Assembly (NCBI RefSeq): GCF_040548875.1
Contig: NZ_JBEPSJ010000001.1
Coordinates: 186,001 to 250,000 of the forward strand
Source of the DNA: Conyzicola nivalis_A
GTDB taxonomy: Bacteria; Actinomycetota; Actinomycetes; Actinomycetales; Microbacteriaceae
Length of the DNA: 64,000 nucleotides
Reading direction: 5' to 3'
The translations under genes and the position numbers were made by a program. This document shows positions 34,021-42,245 of the stretch, one piece after another (the first letter of the stretch is position 1; every line of letters begins with the position of its first letter). Under the pieces are notes generated by a model. The model saw only the letters and a list, made by a program, of their open reading frames with translations, ran no database searches and had not been told where the DNA came from.

Positions 34021-34335
34021 ATGCTGGTCGCATTCTCCGTATCACCCGTCGGAAGCAGCGCAGACGACGGCTCCGTGCACGAGGCGGTCGCTGCCGCGGT
34101 GCGTGTCGTGCGCGCCTCCGGGCTGCCCAACCAGACCGACGCGATGTTCACCACCATCGAAGGAGACTGGGACGAGGTGTTCGCGGTGGTCAAGGCGGCG
34201 ACCGAGGCGGTCGCACCGTTCGGTCCGCGCGTGTCGCTCGTGCTCAAGGCCGACATCCGCCCGGGCCACACTGGGGAGCTCACCGGCAAGGTCGAACGCG
34301 TCGAGCGTGCGATCGCCGAAGCCGACACCGAGTGA
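34021..34335 (+). CDS. Thiamine-binding family protein (MTH1187/YkoF-like)
   Basis: A 104-aa protein of the DUF77 family, a ferredoxin-like fold that binds thiamine or its precursor in related proteins. It starts LVAFSVSPVGSS, contains LPNQTDAMFTTIEGDWDEVFAVVKAA and ends LVLKADIRPGHTGELTGKVERVE, all family features. GAAGGAATAATC precedes the ATG. It overlaps the following MFS gene by 4 nt, and the GT87-like gene ends 2 nt before it, so the three form one unit. Whether the MFS protein moves a thiamine-related compound is open. Confidence 0.85.
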   Translation: MLVAFSVSPVGSSADDGSVHEAVAAAVRVVRASGLPNQTDAMFTTIEGDWDEVFAVVKAATEAVAPFGPRVSLVLKADIRPGHTGELTGKVERVERAIAEADTE

Positions 34336-35549
34336 GCGGCCTCTCACCGGCACGCGTCCGACTCGCCCTCCTCGCCCTCGCCCTCGGGGGCTTCGGAATC
34401 GGCACCACCGAATTCGTGGCGATGGGCCTCATCGAGAACCTCGCCCGCGACCTCCTGCCCGGGCTCTACGCCGACAGGCCCACCGAGGCGATCGCGCAGG
34501 CAGGCTGGCTCATCACCGCGTACGCCCTCGGCGTGGTCGTCGGTGCGCCGACCATCGCCGCGCTCTCCGCCCGATTCCCGCGCAAACAGCTGCTGCTCTG
34601 GCTGCTCGCCGCCTTCACCCTCGCGACCGTGCTCTCGGCGGTCCTGCCCACCTTCGAGCTCGTGCTCGTGGCGCGTTTCGTGGCCGGGCTGCCGCACGGC
34701 GCCTACTTCGGCATCGCGACACTCGTGGCCGCCTCGCTCATGGGCGAGGGCAAACGCGGACGCGGGGTCGCCCTCGTGCTCTCGGGCCTCACCATCGCGA
34801 ATGTCATCGGCGTGCCTCTCATCACCCTGCTGGGACAGAACGCCGGATGGCGCGTCGCCTACCTCGTCGTCGCCTCGATCTTCGCGCTCACCTTCGTCGC
34901 CGTGGCCCTCGCCGTGCCGTTCCAGGCCGGAGACCGCACCGCCACGCTGCGGCGGGAGCTCACCGCCTTCACCCGGCCGCAGGTCTGGCTCGCCCTGCTC
35001 ACCGGAGCCGTCGGCTTCGGCGGCTTCTTCGCCGTCTACAGCTACGTCGGGCCCGTCATCACCAAGGTCACGATGCAGGGCGACGGCTTCATCCCCATAG
35101 CGCTCGTCGTGATCGGACTCGGCATGACCGTGGGCAACCTCGCGGGCGGGCGAGCGGCCGACCACAACGTGATGGGCACGATCTTCGTCTGCTTCGGGCT
35201 GTTCGCGATCTCGCTCGCCGGGTTCGCTCTCTTCGCCCAGACGACCGTCGGCCTGTTGGTCTCGCTATTCGTCGTCGGCGGCGCAGCATCCGCCCTGTCG
35301 CCCGCCGTGCAATCCCGGCTGATGGACGTCGCCGGAGACAGCCAGACGCTCGCCGCCGCGGCGAACCATGCGGCGCTCAATATCGGCAACAGCCTCGGCG
35401 CCTACCTCGGCGGCGTCACGATCGCGGCCGGCCTCGGCTACCTGTCGCCCACCTGGGTGGGGCTCGCGCTGTGCGTGCCCGGCGTCGCTCTCGCGCTCGC
35501 AAGTGTGTGGTTGCAGCGCAGGAGGCCGCTCACCTCGAACTCGATCTAG
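34332..35549 (+). CDS. MFS transporter, DHA1 (AraJ/YdhP) group
   Basis: A 405-aa, 12-helix drug/H+ antiporter-type facilitator. Helix 1 carries FGIGTTEFVAMGLIENLARDL, diagnostic of the AraJ/YdhP/Cml subgroup, and the helix 4-5 region has RFVAGLPHGAYFGIATLVAASLM with the antiporter motif C-like segment. The GTG start at 34332 sits in the stop of the preceding gene (GTGA). Substrates of this group include sugars, purine ribonucleosides and chloramphenicol; none can be assigned here. It converges on the response regulator gene with a 16-nt gap. Confidence 0.87.
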   Translation: MSGLSPARVRLALLALALGGFGIGTTEFVAMGLIENLARDLLPGLYADRPTEAIAQAGWLITAYALGVVVGAPTIAALSARFPRKQLLLWLLAAFTLATVLSAVLPTFELVLVARFVAGLPHGAYFGIATLVAASLMGEGKRGRGVALVLSGLTIANVIGVPLITLLGQNAGWRVAYLVVASIFALTFVAVALAVPFQAGDRTATLRRELTAFTRPQVWLALLTGAVGFGGFFAVYSYVGPVITKVTMQGDGFIPIALVVIGLGMTVGNLAGGRAADHNVMGTIFVCFGLFAISLAGFALFAQTTVGLLVSLFVVGGAASALSPAVQSRLMDVAGDSQTLAAAANHAALNIGNSLGAYLGGVTIAAGLGYLSPTWVGLALCVPGVALALASVWLQRRRPLTSNSI

Positions 35550-35565
35550 GCGGGTCGGCCGAGGG

Positions 35566-36234
35566 TTAGAGCGCGCGGGGGAGGTCGGCTTCGATGAGGA
35601 TTCCGTCTTCGATCGCGCGCTTGCGCAGTGCGACCTTCGTTCCCACGTCGAACCCGGCGACGCGGTACTTCTCGCGGATTCGCTTGAGGTACGACTTCGC
35701 GGTCTCCTCGCTGATGCTCAGCTGGAAGGCGACCGCCTTGACGGGCTCGCCTCCGCCGTAGAGCGCCATGACGCGACGCTCCTGGGCGCTCAGCTTGGGC
35801 GAGCCGCCCACCTCGCCGGCGTTGAGGGCCAGGTCGAGCTCGGCAGACACGAACGACTCGCCGACGGCGGCGGCGCGCAGTGCCTCGATGATCATGCTGG
35901 CGTCCTCGCTCTTGACGAGGTAGCCGAGGGCTCCGGCGGCCAGTGCCTCGCGAACCACGTTGGGTTCGGAGTACGTGCTCATGAGCACGACCTTCACGGC
36001 CATCGTCTTCAGGGTGGAGATCTTCAGCGAGATCGGGATGTTGTCTTTGAGGTCGAGGTCGAGCAGGACCACGTCGACGGGGAAGGCGGGGCTGGTGAGC
36101 AGCTCGGGCCAGCTGGCCACCGCGGCCACCATGTCGATGTCCTGCGCGCTGCGGATCCACTCGGTGAGGGCCCCCAACAGCATCCGGTGATCGTCGACGA
36201 TGGCGACGCGGATACGGTTTTCTGGCTCGGTCAC
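35566..36234 (-). CDS. Response regulator of a three-gene sensor operon
   Basis: A 222-aa regulator with a receiver domain (RVAIVDDHRMLLGALTEWI; phospho-acceptor in VDVVLLDLDL; Lys in GYLVKSED) and a LuxR-type helix-turn-helix PKLSAQERRVMALYGGGEPVKAVAFQLSISEETAKSYLKRIREKY. The form ETAKSYLKRIREKY with an alanine-rich AVAFQL differs from ordinary NarL proteins and marks a distinct actinobacterial subgroup. GTG at 36234 has AGGGA as ribosome binding site. It is the third gene after the kinase and a membrane protein, 37 nt apart from the latter. Confidence 0.9.
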   Translation of the reverse strand: MTEPENRIRVAIVDDHRMLLGALTEWIRSAQDIDMVAAVASWPELLTSPAFPVDVVLLDLDLKDNIPISLKISTLKTMAVKVVLMSTYSEPNVVREALAAGALGYLVKSEDASMIIEALRAAAVGESFVSAELDLALNAGEVGGSPKLSAQERRVMALYGGGEPVKAVAFQLSISEETAKSYLKRIREKYRVAGFDVGTKVALRKRAIEDGILIEADLPRAL

Positions 36235-36271
36235 GTGGGTCCCTATCTGTAGTGCGGTCGTAGGCGTCGGA

Positions 36272-37525
36272 TCACAGGTCGGCGGGGTTGTCGACGAAAC
36301 ACTCGATCTCGACCCGCAGGCTCGCGTTCTGACTTGAGTCACTGTAGCGTCCCACCCGTCGAATGGCGTCCCATGTTGATGGATCGACACGATTTCGTGG
36401 AACACCCGTCGTCGTGATGACGATGGGCACTCTCAGCTTATGGGCGTGGGCGACAGGTGTGGTCGCGACGATCGGACCGACGTTCACCTGCACGGTGCGC
36501 GCCAGGTTCTTCTTGGCATTGTCGTTGACCAGCAGCCAGACCGCCGCGAGCAGCCCGTCGCGCTGGTTCGCGTCGAGCAGACCGGCGAGGCTGCCCTTGT
36601 CGGTGAGGGTGACCGAGCGGCCGAGCAGCTCGGACTCCGTGATGGCGTGGTACAGCCACGTCTCGCGGCGGCCCTCGATGAGGTGCAGGCGCAGCTCGGT
36701 CGCGAGGGAGGCCGCGACCGATGCCGTCTTCGGGCGCAACGGCAGCGCGATGCGGCCGGTCGCGACCGAGTCGAGCAGCTCCTCCGCGGCGAGGTCGAGC
36801 CGGGCGAGCTCCTCGGAGGCGAGCATGCCGACCGCGAAGCGGGGCGCGGAGACCGTGCTCTGCACGAGCACGCGGTCGAGTTCGATCTGCACCATGCTGC
36901 GGAAGCCGCGCACGATGAGCACGCCGAGCACCACGGGCAGCACGGCGAATGCGAGCGAGGTCAGCTGGATGGTCACGTTGTCGGTGGTCAGCGGGGTGTT
37001 GACGAGGATCACCGCGAGCAGGCCGACGCCGATCGCGCCGCTCGCGACGAGGATCTCCGACGGCCTCCGGAGGGTGATCACGAGCAGCAGGGCCATCGCG
37101 GCGGTGAGCGACGCGGTCGCGTACCGGCCGACGTCGTGCAGATCCCAGATGGCGACGACGTCGAGGACGATCACCGTGGCGAGGAGCGCGAGAAAGAGCG
37201 CGAACATCCAGTCGGGCAGCCGGTCGCCCACGACGCTCGCGGTGACGAAGGCTGTCGCCAGCACCACGATGAGCAGCACCCAGGCGATCAGGGCAGGAAC
37301 GGGGTTCGGGTAGGTCGACCAGTAGGAGACGAACCAGCCGAAGCCGTAGATGGCGCGGATGCCGCAGACCAGCGAGGCGCCGATGCCGATGAAGGCGGTG
37401 CCCAGGCTGGCCCGGTGCGGGGTGTCGGAACGCACGAGGCGGCGGGCGCCGCCGACGAGGCTGCGGCTCGCGCGCACCTCGGCGAGCAGGCCGAGCGTGT
37501 TCTCGCTCACCGGGGGAAAGCTCAC
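36272..37525 (-). CDS. Uncharacterised six-TM protein of the sensor operon
   Basis: A 417-aa protein with six predicted membrane helices between residues 40 and 220 and a cytoplasmic tail of about 190 residues. The tail has segments such as LDLAAEELLDSVATGRIALPLRPK and SLATELRLHLIEGRRETWLYHAITESELLGR. I recall similar patterns in degenerate histidine-kinase-like actinobacterial proteins, but no phospho-acceptor His, N-box or G-box can be identified. It starts at GTG 37525 inside the kinase stop and is followed by the regulator. Placement suggests a co-sensor or modulator of the kinase. This is inference; no known domain is certain. Confidence 0.6.
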   Translation of the reverse strand: MSFPPVSENTLGLLAEVRASRSLVGGARRLVRSDTPHRASLGTAFIGIGASLVCGIRAIYGFGWFVSYWSTYPNPVPALIAWVLLIVVLATAFVTASVVGDRLPDWMFALFLALLATVIVLDVVAIWDLHDVGRYATASLTAAMALLLVITLRRPSEILVASGAIGVGLLAVILVNTPLTTDNVTIQLTSLAFAVLPVVLGVLIVRGFRSMVQIELDRVLVQSTVSAPRFAVGMLASEELARLDLAAEELLDSVATGRIALPLRPKTASVAASLATELRLHLIEGRRETWLYHAITESELLGRSVTLTDKGSLAGLLDANQRDGLLAAVWLLVNDNAKKNLARTVQVNVGPIVATTPVAHAHKLRVPIVITTTGVPRNRVDPSTWDAIRRVGRYSDSSQNASLRVEIECFVDNPADL

Positions 37526-38685
37526 CGTGGGACCTCCAGTACTACCGTCGTTCCCGATCCGGGTTCGGAGAACAGTCGGGCGTGGCCGCCGACTTCCTTC
37601 AGCCGTGCGACGACCGACTCCTTGAAGCCGAGCCGGGCGGAGTCGACGTCGTCGAGGATGAACCCGACGCCGGCGTCGGTGATCATGGCGCGCACGGTGG
37701 TCGCGTCGTCGACGATGGTCACGTGCGCCTCGCGCACTCCGGAGTGCCGGCGCACGTTCTCCAGGCACTCGGCGAGGGCGAGGAGGAACGCGTCGAGCAC
37801 GTCGCTCGGCAGCAGCACCTGTCCTGTGCCGTGCCAGCTGACCTCGAGCCCCATCCGCCCGAACCGCTGCTTCACCGACTCCAGGGTCGTTCCGAGCACG
37901 GTCTCCTCGACCGGCTCGAGGTTGTAGCCGCCGGACGAGAGGGGCGTGGGCGTCGCGCCGAGGCGCAGCTGGCGCAGCAGCTTCGCGTCGTCGGCCGACT
38001 GCTGCTGCAGCGCGGCGGGGGCGACACCGACTCCGGAGTGCGCGAGGAGGGTGAGGGTGGCGAGCACGGTGTCGTGCAGCAGGCGTGCCGACTGGCGACG
38101 CTGCGCCTCGATCTCGCTCGCCTGGCGTTCTGCCCGGTGCGCGCGCCCGATGCTCGCGATGCGCCGGGCGGCCTGGGGTACACCGGCGCCGATCCAGATG
38201 CCGATCATCGACGCGATCGCCCAGCCGAGAACGACCAGCGCGCCGGTCGCGAGGGGCGAATGGTAGGGCGTCGTGAGGGCGACGGTGGTGACGGCGACGA
38301 CGGCGAACACGAGGGCGAGCAGGGCGAGGCGGATGCGGTCGGTGGAGAGCACGAGGGCCACAGAGGGGAGCGAGGCGGCGGTGAGCTGGGTGATGGCGGA
38401 CAGCGCGGCTGGGGAGATGCCCTGGGGGTTGATCGCGGCGATCGCGACGACGATTCCGAGGCCGGCGATCACCTGGAGCAGCACCCAGACGAGGGATCTG
38501 CTGGTGCCGACACGGTACTGGCTGAAGCCGAGGACGAGAAAGAGGGGAATCACGGTGAGGTAGGTGTCGCCCACGACCGCGCCAGGCACGCAGATGCAGA
38601 TCAGGGCGATAGCGGTGAAGCTCAGGCCGTAGATTCTCGCCGTGCGCTGCAGAAGGCGATCGCGCTCTTTGAGAATGTGATCCAT
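37522..38685 (-). CDS. Sensor histidine kinase of the three-gene operon
   Basis: A 387-aa membrane kinase. Five or six helices occupy residues 15-180 with hardly any external loop. The dimerisation helix is RRQSARLLHDTVLATLTLLAHSG, with the phospho-acceptor in LLHDT, typical of HisKA_3. The ATPase domain has an N-box-like LALAECLENVRRHSG, the G1 box DAGVGF and a final G2-like EPGSGTTVVLEVPR. ATG 38685 is chosen because GGGGGGCTGG precedes it and upstream openings add only non-conserved residues. The next gene overlaps by 4 nt. Confidence 0.88.
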   Translation of the reverse strand: MDHILKERDRLLQRTARIYGLSFTAIALICICVPGAVVGDTYLTVIPLFLVLGFSQYRVGTSRSLVWVLLQVIAGLGIVVAIAAINPQGISPAALSAITQLTAASLPSVALVLSTDRIRLALLALVFAVVAVTTVALTTPYHSPLATGALVVLGWAIASMIGIWIGAGVPQAARRIASIGRAHRAERQASEIEAQRRQSARLLHDTVLATLTLLAHSGVGVAPAALQQQSADDAKLLRQLRLGATPTPLSSGGYNLEPVEETVLGTTLESVKQRFGRMGLEVSWHGTGQVLLPSDVLDAFLLALAECLENVRRHSGVREAHVTIVDDATTVRAMITDAGVGFILDDVDSARLGFKESVVARLKEVGGHARLFSEPGSGTTVVLEVPR

Positions 38686-38837
38686 CCAGCCCCCCACGTC
38701 TGATCGCCACACGGCTGGCGCACAACCAGTATGTGATAGCCAGTCTGCCACCACAAATGGGGGTGCCCCGCCACTCGATGGCGGAAGACCATCGGGGTAC
38801 AGTCACACGTAGAGGGACAGAAACACCGGGGGATGCT

Positions 38838-38863
38838 GGGGCCGCAGGGAAACCTGCGGCCCC
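38838..38863 (-). terminator. Strong GNRA-type hairpin after metX
   Basis: GGGGCCGCAGG, 4-nt loop (GAAA on the plus strand), CCTGCGGCCCC: a perfect 11-bp stem 30 nt past the metX stop. It probably ends the metY-metX transcript. The plus strand also has TACAGT at 38795-38800 upstream of the hairpin, so a short plus-strand RNA cannot be excluded. Otherwise bases 38686-38892 are featureless. Confidence 0.6.
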
Positions 38864-38892
38864 TGCGCGGTTAAAGCGGCGTGCGCGCGGCC

Positions 38893-40098
38893 TCAGGCCT
38901 CCAGCAGGCGCCTGAGTTGCGTGCCCACGAGCGCGTCCTCGATCAGGAAGCCGTCGTGGCCGAAGTCGGAGCCGATCACGACCGCGGCCGTCCCGTCGAT
39001 GTTCCCCGGCAGGTGCCTCGCGATGAGCCGCTGGTTGTCCACGGGGAAGAGCCGGTCGCTGTCGATGCCGAGGACCAGCGCCTTCGCGGTGGCGCGTCCC
39101 AGGGCCGATGCGACCCCGCCGCGGCCGCGGCCGATGTCGTGCGAGTTCATGGCCTCGAGGAGCGTGATGTAGCTGTTGGCGTCGAAGCGCCTCGTGAACT
39201 TGTTGCCGTGGAAGTCGAGGTAGCTCTCCACCGCGTACCTGCCGCCTCCGCCGAGGGGGCTGAGGCCGCTCTGCCAGCTGCGCTCGAACCTGTCGTTGAG
39301 CTCGCCGGGGGAGCGGTAGTTGAGCAGCGCCATCCGCCGGGCCAGTGCGAGCCCGCGATGCGGGCCGTCGCCGTCGGCGGCCTCGTAGTATTCGCCGTCG
39401 GCGAAGGCGGGGTCCATGCGCACGGCCTCGATCTGCACCGAGTTCAGGGCGATCTGGTCGGCGCGGCTCGTCGGCGGCGCGGCCAGTACGGCGACGCGTT
39501 CGACGCGGTCGGGATGGCCCACGGCCCATTCCAGGGCCTGCATGCCGCCCATCGAGCCGCCGACCACCGCCGCCCAGCGTTCGATCCCGATGGCCTGCGA
39601 GAAGACCGCCTGCGCGGCGACCTGATCGCGGATCGTGACGAACGGGAAGTCTGCCCCCCACTCGCGGCCGAGCGGCGAGTGCGACGCAGGGCCGGTGCTG
39701 CCCTGACAGCCGCCGAGCATGTTGGGTGCGACCACGAACCACTCGTCGGTGTCGATGGCCTTTCCCGGTCCGACGTTGCCCGACCACCAGCCCGCCGTCG
39801 CGTGGCCGTTTCCGGGCGGACCGGTCACGTGGCTGTCGCCGGTGAGGGCGTGCAGCACGAGGATCGCGTTGGACGCCGTCGCGTCGAGGGTGCCCCAGGT
39901 CTCGTACGCGATGCGCACCGACGGCAGCTGGCCGCCGCGCTCGAGTTCGAGCGCGCCGATGGTGGCGAACCGGCGGTCGCCCGCCGGGTCGCCCTCACGC
40001 CAGGCCCCGGTGGCCGACGGCTTGCCGACGACCCAGCGCGTGTCGGCATCGGTGATGAATGCCGAGGGCACGGTGTCTTCGGGTGTCTGCCAGTCCAT
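38893..40098 (-). CDS. metX: Homoserine O-acetyltransferase
   Basis: MetX acetylates homoserine with acetyl-CoA in methionine synthesis. The 401-aa alpha/beta-hydrolase-fold enzyme shows HALTGDSHVTG near the N-terminus, the nucleophile elbow in VVGGSMGGMQALEWAV, the catalytic Asp in LGIDSDRLFPV and the catalytic His in GSDFGHDGFLIE. Family relatives use succinyl-CoA, but pairing with a MetY-type sulfhydrylase supports the acetyl form. It lies 68 nt after metY on the same strand, and a strong hairpin follows. Confidence 0.93.
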   Translation of the reverse strand: MDWQTPEDTVPSAFITDADTRWVVGKPSATGAWREGDPAGDRRFATIGALELERGGQLPSVRIAYETWGTLDATASNAILVLHALTGDSHVTGPPGNGHATAGWWSGNVGPGKAIDTDEWFVVAPNMLGGCQGSTGPASHSPLGREWGADFPFVTIRDQVAAQAVFSQAIGIERWAAVVGGSMGGMQALEWAVGHPDRVERVAVLAAPPTSRADQIALNSVQIEAVRMDPAFADGEYYEAADGDGPHRGLALARRMALLNYRSPGELNDRFERSWQSGLSPLGGGGRYAVESYLDFHGNKFTRRFDANSYITLLEAMNSHDIGRGRGGVASALGRATAKALVLGIDSDRLFPVDNQRLIARHLPGNIDGTAAVVIGSDFGHDGFLIEDALVGTQLRRLLEA

Positions 40099-40166
40099 GG
40101 TCTAGCCAGTATCGCCAATCCGCGCGCGACGGGTCGCTTTGTTACGCGCGCGGTGTGACGGTCGCG

Positions 40167-41483
40167 CTACGCGTTCGCGTTCGCCGCCACGGCCGCACGT
40201 GCCGCGGTGAAGCCGGCCTGGAGGTCGGCGAGGATGTCGTCGATGCTCTCGAGCCCCACCGAGAGTCGAACGAGTCCCGGGGTGACGCCCGAGGTCAGCT
40301 GCTGCTCGGGGGTGAGCTGCGAGTGCGTCGTGGACGCGGGGTGGATGATGAGGCTGCGCACGTCGCCGATGTTGGCCACGTGGCTGAACAGGGAGACACT
40401 GTCGACCAGCGCGCGGCCGGCATCCACCCCGCCCTTGAGCTCGAACGAGAGCACACCGCCGACGCCCTTGGGTGCGTACTTGCCCGCCGCCTCGTACCAC
40501 GGGCTCGATGGCAGCCCGGAGTAGTTCACGGATGCGACGTCGTCGTGGTCGTCGAGCCACTCGGCGACCGCCTGGGCGTTCGCGACGTGGCGCTCCACCC
40601 GCAGACTTAGGGTCTCGATGCCCTGGATGAGGCTGAACGCGCTGTCGGGAGAGATCGACGAGCCCAGATCGCGCAGCAGCTGCACCCGCGCCTTGATGAT
40701 GTAGGCGATGCCGTCGCCGACCGCGGCCGTGTAGCTCGCCCCGTGGTAGCTGGGGTCCGGCTCGGTGAGGCCGGGGAACTTCTCCACGTTCTTGCTCCAC
40801 TCGAACGTGCCGCCGTCGACGATGACTCCGCCGATCACCGTCCCGTGGCCGCCGAGGTACTTCGTCGCGGAGTGCACGACGATGTCGGCGCCGTATTCGA
40901 ACGGGCGGATCAGGTAGGGCGTCGCGATCGTGTTGTCGACGATGAGCGGGACGCCGTGCTCGTGGGCGACATCGGCGACGAGGGCGATGTCGAGGATGTT
41001 GATCTTCGGGTTGCCGATCGTCTCGGCGTAGAACAGCTTGGTGTTCGGGCGCACGGCGTCGGCCCAGGCCTGCGCGTCGTCCTGGTCTTCGACGAACGTC
41101 GTCTCGATGCCGAGCTTGGCGAGCGTGTACTTGAACAGGTTGTAGGTGCCGCCGTAGATCGACGACGACGACACGATGTGGTCGCCGGCCTGCGCGATGT
41201 TCAGAACGGCGAAGGTCTCTGCCGCCTGCCCCGAGGCGACGAGCAGGGCGGCGGTGCCGCCCTCGAGCGCGGCGACGCGTTCTTCGACGACGGCCTGGGT
41301 GGGATTCTGGATGCGCGTGTAGATGTTGCCGAATTCGGCGAGCGCGAACAGGTTCTTGGCGTGCTCCGCGCTGTTGAAGACGTACGACGTCGTCTTGTAG
41401 ATCGGAGTGGCGCGGGCGTTGGTGACGGGGTCGGGTGCCGCGCCCGAATGGATCTGCTTGGTTTCAAACTTCCAGTCGCTCAT
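40167..41483 (-). CDS. metY: O-acetylhomoserine sulfhydrylase
   Basis: MetY makes homocysteine directly from O-acetylhomoserine and sulfide with pyridoxal phosphate. The 438-aa protein has the Cys/Met-metabolism fold: YTRIQNPTQAVVEERVAALEGG at about residue 55, FAETIGNPKINILDI-type loop (FYAETIGNP), and the PLP lysine in HSATKYLGGHGTVIGG. ATG 41483 is preceded by GAGGAAGGG. The promoter TTGCCT-N17-TAGGCT lies at 41539-41567 with a leader hairpin at 41511-41527. It heads the metY-metX operon. Confidence 0.94.
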   Translation of the reverse strand: MSDWKFETKQIHSGAAPDPVTNARATPIYKTTSYVFNSAEHAKNLFALAEFGNIYTRIQNPTQAVVEERVAALEGGTAALLVASGQAAETFAVLNIAQAGDHIVSSSSIYGGTYNLFKYTLAKLGIETTFVEDQDDAQAWADAVRPNTKLFYAETIGNPKINILDIALVADVAHEHGVPLIVDNTIATPYLIRPFEYGADIVVHSATKYLGGHGTVIGGVIVDGGTFEWSKNVEKFPGLTEPDPSYHGASYTAAVGDGIAYIIKARVQLLRDLGSSISPDSAFSLIQGIETLSLRVERHVANAQAVAEWLDDHDDVASVNYSGLPSSPWYEAAGKYAPKGVGGVLSFELKGGVDAGRALVDSVSLFSHVANIGDVRSLIIHPASTTHSQLTPEQQLTSGVTPGLVRLSVGLESIDDILADLQAGFTAARAAVAANANA

Positions 41484-41510
41484 GGCAACCCTTCCTCGGT
41501 GAATGGTTCT

Positions 41511-41527
41511 GCGAGGTGACGCCTCGC
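41511..41527 (-). promoter_or_regulatory. Leader hairpin before metY
   Basis: GCGAGG, 5-nt loop, CCTCGC, in the predicted 5' leader of metY 27 nt before the ATG. It could affect access to the ribosome binding site. The leader does not match a SAM riboswitch I can recognise. Confidence 0.35.
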
Positions 41528-41538
41528 CGTTGGCAGCG

Positions 41539-41567
41539 AGCCTATGAATCCCGCGCTGCGGAGGCAA
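41539..41567 (-). promoter_or_regulatory. metY promoter (-35 TTGCCT, -10 TAGGCT)
   Basis: On the minus strand TTGCCT, exactly 17 nt, then TAGGCT. It is one of the few promoters here with a good -35 box and a true leader of about 50 nt. Confidence 0.65.
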
Positions 41568-41594
41568 TCGCGCTCGACACACGACGTAACCCAC

Positions 41595-41639
41595 GGTCCC
41601 TGAGCCTGTCGAAGGGCGGTCCCTGAGCCTGTCGAAGGC
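41595..41639. repeat. Two tandem REP-like units
   Basis: Two copies, 41595-41617 and 41618-41639, of a unit with the core CCCTGAGCCTGTCGAAGG. They lie between divergent metY and padR. The core GAGCCTGTCGA is shared with the palindrome at 21589 and the repeats at 55836. Confidence 0.8.
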
Positions 41640-41651
41640 TTGCATCGCGCG

Positions 41652-41671
41652 ACTACTCATGCGAGAGTAGT
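41652..41671. promoter_or_regulatory. Candidate PadR autoregulatory operator
   Basis: ACTACTC, 6 nt, GAGTAGT: a perfect inverted repeat ending 4 nt before the start of the PadR gene. Position and symmetry fit autorepression of the padR-MFS operon. Confidence 0.6.
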
Positions 41672-41675
41672 AAGC

Positions 41676-42245
41676 ATGTCTTCCGTGCGCCTCTACGTCC
41701 TCGGCGCGCTCGCGGTCGAGGGTCCGATGCACGGACACCAGTTGCGACTCCTCGCCGAGAGGGAGCACGTGCACTACTGGACCGACATCTCCGTCGGGTC
41801 GCTCTACGGCGTCATCAAACGGCTCGCGGCCGAGGGGCTCATCTCCGAGCTGCGGGTGGAACGCGAGGGCAACTACCCCGAGCGTCAGGTCTACGAGATC
41901 TCGCCGGCCGGCAGGGCCGCGCTCGCCGGGCTGCGTCGCGAGGCGCTGAGCACCGTCGTGTTCAGGCCCGACCCCTTCGACCTCGCCATGTCCCGCCTCG
42001 ACCCGGACACGCTCGACGGCGTCGCCGAAACCCTGGAGACCCGCATCGCGACCCTCGAGCGCATGCTCGCCGAGAGCGAGGCCCAGAGGGCCAGCGCCGA
42101 CCAGTACCTCACCGTCAACGAGCGCTTCATGCTGTCGCACAAGTCGGCGAGGCTTCGCGCCGACCTCGACTGGCACCACGCGCTCGTCTCCGAACTTCCC
42201 GCCATCATCGCCGACGAGTCGGCACAAGAGAAAGCCACCTCATGA
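41676..42245 (+). CDS. PadR-family transcriptional regulator
   Basis: A 189-aa PadR-type repressor. The winged helix is at residues 1-85: LYVLGALAVEGPMHGHQLRLLAEREH and ISVGSLYGVIKRLAAEGLISELRVEREGNYPERQVYEIS with the wing tip. The C-terminal part is helical and should form the dimer (ETLETRIATLERMLAESEAQR). It overlaps the following MFS exporter by 4 nt, a typical drug-responsive repressor-pump pair. ATG 41676 is chosen because it begins directly after the palindromic operator and leaves the standard family N-terminus. Confidence 0.9.
   Translation: MSSVRLYVLGALAVEGPMHGHQLRLLAEREHVHYWTDISVGSLYGVIKRLAAEGLISELRVEREGNYPERQVYEISPAGRAALAGLRREALSTVVFRPDPFDLAMSRLDPDTLDGVAETLETRIATLERMLAESEAQRASADQYLTVNERFMLSHKSARLRADLDWHHALVSELPAIIADESAQEKATS

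Noticed and set aside
36272..39787. A single 1171-residue protein on the minus strand
   Set aside because: This open frame runs backwards through metX and the kinase in a different frame. Only its last 417 residues look like a protein; the rest is Arg-rich out-of-frame sequence typical of GC-rich DNA.
41484..41570. SAM riboswitch upstream of metY
   Set aside because: The leader after the predicted start is only about 50 nt and lacks the conserved cores of SAM-I, SAM-II or SAM-IV that I can recall. Only a simple hairpin is supported.
40167..42227. A 686-residue extended MetY
   Set aside because: The first 248 residues would span the promoter, REP units and the antisense of padR. The family N-terminus and ribosome binding site place the start at 41483.
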